DNA of 64,000 nucleotides from Hoeflea_A sp963921345 (GTDB lineage: Bacteria > Pseudomonadota > Alphaproteobacteria > Rhizobiales > Rhizobiaceae): contig OZ001228.1 of the NCBI GenBank assembly GCA_963921345.3, positions 620,001-684,000 of the forward strand, read 5' to 3'. Each line of letters opens with the position of its first letter. The first letter of the stretch is position 1. Below the pieces are notes generated by a model. It was not told where the DNA came from, ran no database searches, and was given only the letters and a program-made list of their open reading frames with translations. Position numbers and translations under genes: made by a program. Positions 57,855 to 64,000 of this stretch are shown in pieces.

Positions 57855-58394
57855 ATGCCGCAGCGCCGCAAGATCGACCTGTTGCCGGTGGAACTGCGCG
57901 AGTGGCTCCAGGAAGAACTGAAGAAACGCGGCTTTCGCCACTACGAGGACCTGACCGAGGCGCTGAACGCCCGGCTCGAGGAGGAAGGGCTGGAACTGCG
58001 CGTCGGCCGCTCGGCCGTGCATGCCTATGGCCAGTCCTATCTCGAATATGCCACCATGCAGGAGCAGGCCCAGGACCAAATCCGCCTGTTCCTGGAAGAG
58101 GCCAGCCTGAAGGAGGAGGTCGATGTGACCTCCGCGCTGTTTCAGCAACTGACAACCCTGCAATGGCGGTTGCAGATGATGCTGGCCGATCCGGAAAAGT
58201 TGCCGGATCCGCGCGGCATGAAGGACCTGACCACGGCGCTCAACAACCTGATCCGCTCGACCAGCCTGCGCAACGGCATCCTGAAGGCCGAACAGGCCAG
58301 GCAGTCGGAGCGGCTGGAACAGGCCGTCGAGGCCGGCGAGATCGACCAGGTCGCCGCCCGCAAGGCGCGCGAGATCATGGGCTTCGGCGCATGA
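57855..58394 (+). CDS. Small terminase subunit (DUF3486, Mu gp27-like)
   Basis: A 179-residue protein: RRKIDLLPVELREWLQEELKKRGFRHYEDLTEALNARL and GRSAVHAYGQSYLEYATMQEQA are the DUF3486 signature. It recognises phage DNA for packaging. It overlaps the large-subunit gene by ATGA. Confidence 0.88.
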   Translation: MPQRRKIDLLPVELREWLQEELKKRGFRHYEDLTEALNARLEEEGLELRVGRSAVHAYGQSYLEYATMQEQAQDQIRLFLEEASLKEEVDVTSALFQQLTTLQWRLQMMLADPEKLPDPRGMKDLTTALNNLIRSTSLRNGILKAEQARQSERLEQAVEAGEIDQVAARKAREIMGFGA

Positions 58395-59869
58395 CCGTCC
58401 ACGCCCCGGTCATCGATTTCCTGCCGTACCAGAAGGCGTGGATGAACGACCCGTCACGCTTCAAGATCGGCATGATCACGCGGCGCGGCGGCAAGACCTT
58501 TGCCACCGTGGGCGAGGCGGTCGACGACTGCATCAATGCGGAGATCGAGCGCCGCAAGACGCGTTGGACGATCCTCAGCCGATCGGAGGCCACGGCCCGC
58601 GAGGCCGTCGACGAGGCGGCCCGGCCGATGACCAGCGCCTGGTACGAGGTCTATTCGACCCTGGCCAGACGCGGCCGGCCGGAATTCAGCGAAGAGGACT
58701 TCGTCGTCCCGGCCCATACCAGGCAACTGATCCAGATGGGCCAGGTCTTCGAGGTCCATGTCGAGCAGGCCACCTACAAGGCGCAGGAAGTGCGCTTTCC
58801 GGGCGGCTCAAGGATTACCGCGATCTCCGCCTCGCCGCACGCCGCACGCGGCTTTGGCGGCAACCTGATCCTCGACGAGTTCGCCTTCCACCAGGACAGC
58901 CGCCGCATCTGGGGCGCCGCCTTTCCGGTCGCCGCGCGCGGCAGGCACAAGATCCGCATCATCTCGACCCCGAACGGCAAGGGCAACAAGTTCTACGAGA
59001 TCATGACCACGCCGGACAATGGCTGGTCGAAGCACCATGTCGACATTCATGAGGCCGTCGAACAGGGCCTCGACGTCGACCCCGATGAACTGCGCAGGGC
59101 GCTCAACGACGAAGACGTCTGGGCGCAGGAGTTCATGCTCAAATGGATGGAGGCCGCCAGTGCGTGGCTCACCCATGAACTGATCTCGTCCTGCGAGGAC
59201 CCGCGCGCCGGTCACCCCGAGGTCTATGCCGGCGGCCTGTGCTTCGTCGGCGTCGATATCGCGGCAAGGAACGACCTGTTCGTGATCTGGGTCGCAGAGA
59301 TGGTCGGCGGCCAGTTGATCACCCGGGAAATCATCACGGATCGCAAGATCAGCTTCGCACGCCAGGACGATATGCTGGCCGATGTGTTCCGCCGCTATCG
59401 TGTGGTGCGTTGCTGCATGGACCAGACCGGCATGGGCGAAAAGCCGGTCGAGGATGCCAGAAGGGCGCATGGGACAAGCCGTGTCGACGGCATCCTGTTC
59501 AGCGTCACGTCCAAGCTGGACCTGGCGATCGGCATGAAGGATCGCATGGAAGAACGCGGCCTGCTCATTCCCGAAGGCGATCCCCTGCTGCGCGCCGACC
59601 TGCATGCGATCAAGTCGGTCACGGGCGCGACCGGAATCCGCCGCCTGATAGCCGATGGCGACACGGATGGTCATGCCGACCGGTTCTGGGCCGCCGCACT
59701 GGCCTGCGCGGCCGCGGGCTCGACCGCGGGCCCCTTCGAGATGCGAGTGGGGCCGCAACTGGCCACCACGGCGCTCGGCGGCGGTCCGGGGGGCGCGGCG
59801 GGCTACCGCGTCGATCCGCATCTCAACATCGTCCGCTCGCCGCTGGCGGGCCCTGTCGGCTGGAGGTGA
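58391..59869 (+). CDS. Large terminase subunit (Mu gp28-like)
   Basis: A 492-residue packaging motor. The ATPase region has IGMITRRGGKTFATV (Walker A-like), then FGGNLILDEFAFHQD (Walker B) and IRIISTPNGKGNKFYE (motif III). The nuclease domain begins GLCFVGVDIAARNDLFVIW, with VRCCMDQTGMGEKPVED and DGDTDGHADRFWA carrying further acidic residues. It looks intact. Confidence 0.9.
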   Translation: MTVHAPVIDFLPYQKAWMNDPSRFKIGMITRRGGKTFATVGEAVDDCINAEIERRKTRWTILSRSEATAREAVDEAARPMTSAWYEVYSTLARRGRPEFSEEDFVVPAHTRQLIQMGQVFEVHVEQATYKAQEVRFPGGSRITAISASPHAARGFGGNLILDEFAFHQDSRRIWGAAFPVAARGRHKIRIISTPNGKGNKFYEIMTTPDNGWSKHHVDIHEAVEQGLDVDPDELRRALNDEDVWAQEFMLKWMEAASAWLTHELISSCEDPRAGHPEVYAGGLCFVGVDIAARNDLFVIWVAEMVGGQLITREIITDRKISFARQDDMLADVFRRYRVVRCCMDQTGMGEKPVEDARRAHGTSRVDGILFSVTSKLDLAIGMKDRMEERGLLIPEGDPLLRADLHAIKSVTGATGIRRLIADGDTDGHADRFWAAALACAAAGSTAGPFEMRVGPQLATTALGGGPGGAAGYRVDPHLNIVRSPLAGPVGWR

Positions 59870-59875
59870 CGCGCC

Positions 59876-61450
59876 ATGGATACCAGGGACACCGAGATCC
59901 CCAAACGCCCCGATACCGAAGAACAGACCGCGCCGCAGCTGACCGCGCGGCTGGGCGGCCTCGGCGTCTGGGGCCAGACCGCCGGCTGGCTGGAGGGCCT
60001 GGGATCGGGCCTTGCCGGAACGGCCGGCGGCTTCACGGCGGGAGCGTTTGGCGACAATGCCGCGATCGACGCCGCCGAGATCGCGCTCACCGACAGCAAG
60101 GTATCGGCCGTGCTGGGTCAGCGCATCGACGGGCTGCTGGCGGCGCCGCTGATGATCGAGCCCGCCAGCGACACCCCGCTGGACGTGGCGGCCGCCGACG
60201 ATCTGCGCGCGCAGTTGCAGGCCATCGACATGAACCGCGTCAGCCGCGCGCTCCTGCACGCGATCTGGTACGGCTACGCCCTCAGCGAGTGCCTGTGGGC
60301 GATCGACGGCCGGCGGGTGCGGCTCGTCGACATCCGCAGCCGCGATCCGCGCCTCATCCGCTACGACTGGACCACGCTGGAACCGCTGTTGGTGACGCGC
60401 GGCCAGCCCGGCGGCATCAACCTGCCGCCGGCCAAATACATCCTGCATCGCAACCCGCCGCGCCATGGCGGGCAGCCCTTCGGGCTCGGCGCCGCGCACT
60501 GGTGCATCTGGCCGGTCTGGCTCAAGCGGCAGGCGATGCGCATGTGGTCGGTGGCGCTGGAGAAGTTCGGCACGCCGACGCTGGTGGGCAAACACTTGCG
60601 CGATGCCCCCAAAAGCCAGGTGGACGCGTTGCTGGCCACGATGGCCGCGGCGATCAGCGCCAGTTGCATCGCCCTTCCCGACGACCAGGACGTGCAGATC
60701 CTGGCCGCCGCGAAATCCGGCACATCGGGCGGCTCGGGTGGTTCCGGCGGCGGCGATTTCAAGGCCATGGTCGCCGCCCTCGACCGCATGATCGCAGAGG
60801 CCGTCGTCGGCCAGCACGCAACCTCCGAAATCGGCCAGCACGTGGGCACCGCGCAGGTCCAGAACGAAACACTCCAGGCGCTGATCGCCAGCGACGAACA
60901 CAGGCTCTCCGAATGCCTGCGCTCCACCGTGGCGACATGGCTCACCGCCTGGAACTTCCCGGGCGCCGCCGTCCCGCGCCTGCGACGCGACACCGCGCCG
61001 CCGGAGGACCTGGAAGCCCGCGCCCGACGCGACCTCTATATCGCAAAGGCGTCCGGCCGAAGACCTGCGGCCGACTATGTCGAGGAGGTCTATGGCGGCA
61101 CATGGGAAGAGGCCGCACCCGACCCCGGTGCGGACCCCGCCAGGTTCGCGGCGGCCGCCGCTCCGACCGACGCAATCACCGGCCTCGTCAATCACCTCAT
61201 CGGCGAGGACATCGCGCTCGAGGCCGCCGCCGCAACCGTGCTGCCCGTCGAAGAGGCCATCGCCGGGGCGACATCGCTTCAGGACCTGCGCACCCGGCTC
61301 GACCGCATCGCACAGGCACCACCGCCGGACGCTCTGACACAGCTCTACGCCCGCGCCGACTTCATCGCGGGCATGGCCGGAAACGCCGGCGTTCCGCTGG
61401 GCCATGCGTCGGGAGGACCCGACGGTGATGAAGACGATCCGCAGACCTGA
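59876..61450 (+). CDS. Portal protein (DUF935, Mu gp29-like)
   Basis: A 524-residue protein of the DUF935 portal family: DAAEIALTDSKVSAVLGQRIDGL, HAIWYGYALSECLWAIDGRRV, NPPRHGGQPFGLGAAHWCIWPVWLKRQAMRMW and VEKFGTP-type sequence. It forms the ring through which DNA enters the head. It overlaps gp30 by one base. Confidence 0.9.
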   Translation: MDTRDTEIPKRPDTEEQTAPQLTARLGGLGVWGQTAGWLEGLGSGLAGTAGGFTAGAFGDNAAIDAAEIALTDSKVSAVLGQRIDGLLAAPLMIEPASDTPLDVAAADDLRAQLQAIDMNRVSRALLHAIWYGYALSECLWAIDGRRVRLVDIRSRDPRLIRYDWTTLEPLLVTRGQPGGINLPPAKYILHRNPPRHGGQPFGLGAAHWCIWPVWLKRQAMRMWSVALEKFGTPTLVGKHLRDAPKSQVDALLATMAAAISASCIALPDDQDVQILAAAKSGTSGGSGGSGGGDFKAMVAALDRMIAEAVVGQHATSEIGQHVGTAQVQNETLQALIASDEHRLSECLRSTVATWLTAWNFPGAAVPRLRRDTAPPEDLEARARRDLYIAKASGRRPAADYVEEVYGGTWEEAAPDPGADPARFAAAAAPTDAITGLVNHLIGEDIALEAAAATVLPVEEAIAGATSLQDLRTRLDRIAQAPPPDALTQLYARADFIAGMAGNAGVPLGHASGGPDGDEDDPQT

Positions 61451-62823
61451 TGCCTGATCCGATTGATCTCAGCCCCCCGGTGAAGGCCATCGGCCTCGAT
61501 CCCCAGGAGGCGATTGAATTCTTCCGCTCCAAAGGCTACGCACCGCCCGAAAGCCGGTTTTCCTATCGCGACTGGTTCGGCGCATCACACGCCCGCGGCT
61601 TCGTCGTCGCCAAGGCCATGCAGGACGATCTGCTCGCAACCATCCGTGAGGCCGTCGATGACAGCCTTGCAAAAGGCCTGACCCTGGACAACTTCAACGA
61701 CACGCTCATCCCCAAGCTCAAGGCCGCCGGCTGGTGGGGCCAGAAGACCATGCGCGATCCGCTCACAGGCGAAATGCGAACCGTCCAGCTCGGCTCCAGG
61801 CGCCGCCTCGCCGTCATCTTCGACACGAACCTGAGAACCTCATACGCCGCCGGCAAATGGACCCGCATCCAGCGTACGAAGGACCTGCTGCCCTACCTGC
61901 TCTATACACAGCTCCAGAGGGTCACCAAGCGCGAGGCGCACACACGCTTCCACCGCCTGGTCCTGCCCGCCGATCATCCGCTGTGGGCCACCCACTATCC
62001 ACCCAACGGATATTACTGCGCCTGCACCGTGCGCCAGATGAGCCGGACCATGCTGGACAACGAGGGGATCGCCGTCTCGGCCGAACCGCCGATCAAGTAC
62101 AAGACCTGGACCGATCCCCGAACCGGCCGACGGCTGCGGGTGCCCGAAGGCATCACTCCGGGCTTCGACACCAATCCCGGAGCCACCTTTCTCGCCGACC
62201 AAGGACGCCATGACAGCATCGCGGGTGACCTCACCCCGGAAGCCCGCGGAGCCGAACTGGGACTGATCCACGAAGCCCGAAGCCGGGGGCTCAGAACCGG
62301 CAGCCGCCATCTCGCCGCGATGGATAACGACATGCCGAGCGGTTGGATCGACGGAGGATCACAACGCCCGCTGCCCGATGACACGCTCAAGGTCCGGCTC
62401 GCCGATCCCGCCGCAAGCATCGCGCTGATCCGAAACCAGCCGGCATCGCAGGGCCTGTCGTCCGCCGACCTGCAAGACCTCGAAACATGGCCAGGCCTTT
62501 CCCGCACCGTCGCCGTCGCCCACGACGGATCCCTCCACAGGGCAAGCCTGCGAGCCGAAACACCGCAGCCCGGCCTCGCCGCCGCGACCGCATCACTGCT
62601 GAATATCGCCCGCCAGAAGATCCGCTCCATGAGCGAGCCTGGAACCGACGACCGCGTCATCGAGACGCTCGCCATCCTCGCCACTGCACGAACGCTCGAT
62701 CGCGCCGGACTGATCGACTACGCATGGACCCTCGCAGGCGGCAGCAAGCTGATGCTCGACAACTTCGGCACAAGCCGCATGGACAGTCTGGTCGCCGAAA
62801 TGGCCGCCAGCCTCACGCCCTGA
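61450..62823 (+). CDS. Minor head protein (Mu gp30 / SPP1 gp7 family)
   Basis: A 457-residue protein. FRSKGYAPPESRFSYRDWFGASHARGFVVAKA and the core LAVIFDTNLRTSYAAGKWTRIQ, THYPPNGYYCACTVRQMS match the phage head morphogenesis family. The C-terminal 150 residues are less typical. In Mu the protease and capsid genes follow; here the prophage ends 266 bp later. Confidence 0.87.
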   Translation: MPDPIDLSPPVKAIGLDPQEAIEFFRSKGYAPPESRFSYRDWFGASHARGFVVAKAMQDDLLATIREAVDDSLAKGLTLDNFNDTLIPKLKAAGWWGQKTMRDPLTGEMRTVQLGSRRRLAVIFDTNLRTSYAAGKWTRIQRTKDLLPYLLYTQLQRVTKREAHTRFHRLVLPADHPLWATHYPPNGYYCACTVRQMSRTMLDNEGIAVSAEPPIKYKTWTDPRTGRRLRVPEGITPGFDTNPGATFLADQGRHDSIAGDLTPEARGAELGLIHEARSRGLRTGSRHLAAMDNDMPSGWIDGGSQRPLPDDTLKVRLADPAASIALIRNQPASQGLSSADLQDLETWPGLSRTVAVAHDGSLHRASLRAETPQPGLAAATASLLNIARQKIRSMSEPGTDDRVIETLAILATARTLDRAGLIDYAWTLAGGSKLMLDNFGTSRMDSLVAEMAASLTP

Positions 62824-63063
62824 ACAAGGAAGAATACCGGCGCGATTTTACAGGCCGTTTAACACCCTCGAAAACGCAGGAAAAAACACCGTTTAAACGA
62901 CCTTCAGGCAAGCCGATCCGCCGGGATTGAGCAAATCACCGTCGCATGGCCGTTTCCAGACCGCGCCCTCCAATCGGCAAGATACTACCCGCAGACCCCC
63001 TACGTTACCGCCGTTTCGGTACTCTCATCCGGCTTCATCCGGGAACTTCCGGCTTCTTCCGGT
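62824..63063. other. Right-end non-coding region of the prophage
   Basis: About 240 bp after gp30 without a convincing gene. It holds CCGTTTAA-type repeats near 62858 and 62893 and, at 63023-63062, a run of TTCCGG/CATCCGG repeats that may be the transposase-binding part of the right end. The latter resembles 18036-18075 beside nosX. Confidence 0.55.
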
Positions 63064-63089
63064 TTGAGCATTATTTATGTCGTCCTACA
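63064..63089 (-). repeat. Prophage right terminal inverted repeat
   Basis: A 26-bp end; on the reverse strand it begins TGTAGGACGACA and ends AATAATGCTCAA. It matches the left end at 22 of 26 positions. Confidence 0.9.
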
Positions 63090-63094
63090 CTTCC
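63090..63094 (+). repeat. Target site duplication, right copy (CTTCC)
   Basis: Matches 21082-21086. The helicase frame resumes directly after it. Confidence 0.9.
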
Positions 63095-64000
63095 TGCTGG
63101 CGGACGATCCAGGTGCCGGCAAGACGATCATGGCCGGCCTTTTGATGAAGGAACTGATCGCGCGCGGCGATCTAGAACGCTGCCTGATTGTCGCACCGGG
63201 CAGCCTGGTCGAACAGTGGCAGGACGAACTCGGCGAGAAGTTCGCGCTCGAATTCGACATCCTGACGCGCGACATGATCGAGACCGCACGATCCGGCAAT
63301 GTGTTCAAGGACCGCGACCGCCTGATCGTCCGGCTCGATGTGCTGGCGCGCAACGAAGAGCTTCAGGACAAACTGCTCGGATCGCCGGAATGGGACCTGA
63401 TCATCTGCGACGAGGCGCACCGCATGTCGGCGACCTGGTTCGGCGGCGACGTCAAATACACCAAGCGCTACCAGGTCGGCCAGAAATTGGGGCGGATCTG
63501 CCGTCACCTGCTGTTGATGTCGGCAACGCCACACAACGGCAAGGAAGAGGACTTCCAGTTGTTCATGGCGCTGCTTGACGGCGACCGGTTCGAGAGTCGT
63601 TTCCGCGACGGCGTACACTATGCCGACACCGAAGACATGATGCGCCGGCTCACCAAGGAGGAACTGCTGCGCTTCGATGGACGACCGCTGTTTCCCGAGC
63701 GGCGCGCCTATACGGTGAAATACGATCTGTCGCCGAAGGAAGCGGCACTATATGCGGCGGTGACGGATTATGTCCGCACCGAGATGAACCGGGTACAGCG
63801 CTTTGCCGCGACAGACGGCAGGAAGCTCAACACGGTGGGCTTCGCCCTGCAGATCCTGCAGCGGCGCCTCGCCTCTTCGCCTGCTGCCATCCACAGGTCG
63901 CTGATGCGCCGGCGCGAGCGCCTTGAGAGCGAACTCGCCGAAGCGCGGCTCGCCGCAAGGGGCGGCCGGGCCTCGATCAATGCGACCGATGTCGGCGACG
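63095..64000 (+). pseudogene. SNF2-type helicase, continuation after the prophage (runs off the window)
   Basis: The frame opens LLADDPGAGKTIMAGLLMKEL (Walker A), then LIVAPGSLVEQWQDEL (motif Ia), WDLIICDEAHRMSA (DEAH, motif II) and HLLLMSATPHNGKEEDFQLF (motif III), followed by helical linker sequence to the window edge. It joins exactly to residue 125 of the part at 20711. SNF2 proteins of this type translocate on DNA and are common in defence islands (DISARM DrmD or DUF3883 relatives). The C-terminal half is outside the window. Confidence 0.87.

Larger units (their letters stand above)
21087..63089. mobile_element. Mu-like transposable prophage, 42,003 bp
   Basis: The element is bounded by 26-bp inverted repeats with TG...CA ends and a 5-bp target duplication, and contains a full set of Mu-type genes: repressor, DDE transposase, MuB-like ATPase, Gam, GemA, Mor-like activator, DUF3486 small terminase, large terminase, DUF935 portal, gp30, protease/scaffold, capsid and a contractile tail. 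Gene order is not Mu-like: structural genes from protease to baseplate/tail run leftward from the middle, while transposition and packaging genes run rightward. The transposase carries an in-frame stop, a methyltransferase is frameshifted, and an IS66-family element is inserted, so it may no longer be active. Confidence 0.93.

Noticed and set aside
58808..61405. An 865-codon leftward frame across terminase and portal genes
   Set aside because: Shadow of two recognised packaging genes.
21106..63070. Prophage ends placed at TGCTCAA / TTGAGCA
   Set aside because: These also begin TG and end CA, but no direct target duplication flanks them. The outer TGTAG ends give CTTCC on both sides and restore the helicase frame.

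Overview
The window is GC-rich DNA with alphaproteobacterial content. Hyphomicrobiales-like markers include a Usg-family gene, a complete clade I (Tat-exported) nos operon, an ergothioneine gene and a GcrA-type regulator. It has three parts: chromosomal genes (about 1-17.9 kb), an accessory island that begins inside nosX (about 17.9-21.1 kb, resuming at 63.1 kb), and a 42,003-bp Mu-like transposable prophage (21087-63089) lying inside a helicase gene of that island.

Chromosomal part. An EgtB-EgtD fusion (ergothioneine synthesis) is followed by a hairpin terminator. Next come a small Xre regulator, an isoprenylcysteine methyltransferase-like membrane enzyme, an exported beta-propeller protein, a Usg-family protein and an HExxH protein. 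Two Spy/CpxP-like periplasmic proteins precede an OmpR-type response regulator and a HAMP sensor kinase, which looks like a Cpx-like envelope-stress module. Then nosRZDFYL run in one direction behind a perfect FNR/DNR-type box. NosX, the flavin transferase expected to modify NosR, is cut off after about 120 codons.

Island. After the nosX break come about 0.35 kb of non-coding sequence with a 40-bp stretch resembling the right end of the prophage, a large 2-oxoglutarate/Fe(II) oxygenase-like gene, and the start of a SNF2-type helicase of the kind found in defence islands (DrmD/DUF3883-like). The helicase is split just before its Walker A motif. It resumes at 63095 and runs off the window.

Prophage. 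Both ends carry a 26-bp inverted repeat (22/26 identical) starting TGTAG, with a perfect 5-bp target duplication CTTCC. Removing the element restores the helicase reading frame. The layout is unusual. The left 19 kb (protease, capsid, sheath, tube, tape measure, baseplate, fibre) is transcribed leftward. A central block holds lysis genes (amidase, Rz/Rz1), an Acb2/Tad1-like anti-defence gene, an IS66-family insertion and a leftward S24 repressor. The rightward block holds a Cro-like gene, HNH nuclease, MuA-like transposase, MuB-like ATPase, Gam, a GcrA-like factor, GemA, a DNA methyltransferase, a Mor-like activator, both terminase subunits, portal and gp30. The head genes are therefore split between the two ends of the element.

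Two repeat systems stand out. A 22-bp perfect palindrome occurs twice intact and once damaged, each time upstream of a late gene block, so it may be a late-activator site. A family of about 45-bp hairpin repeats is inserted in different frames inside small genes of the central and right blocks, with a compensatory base change in one stem. Several lesions suggest a decaying prophage: an in-frame TAA in the transposase, a frameshift in the methyltransferase, and the IS66 insertion. I saw no tRNA, rRNA or CRISPR array.
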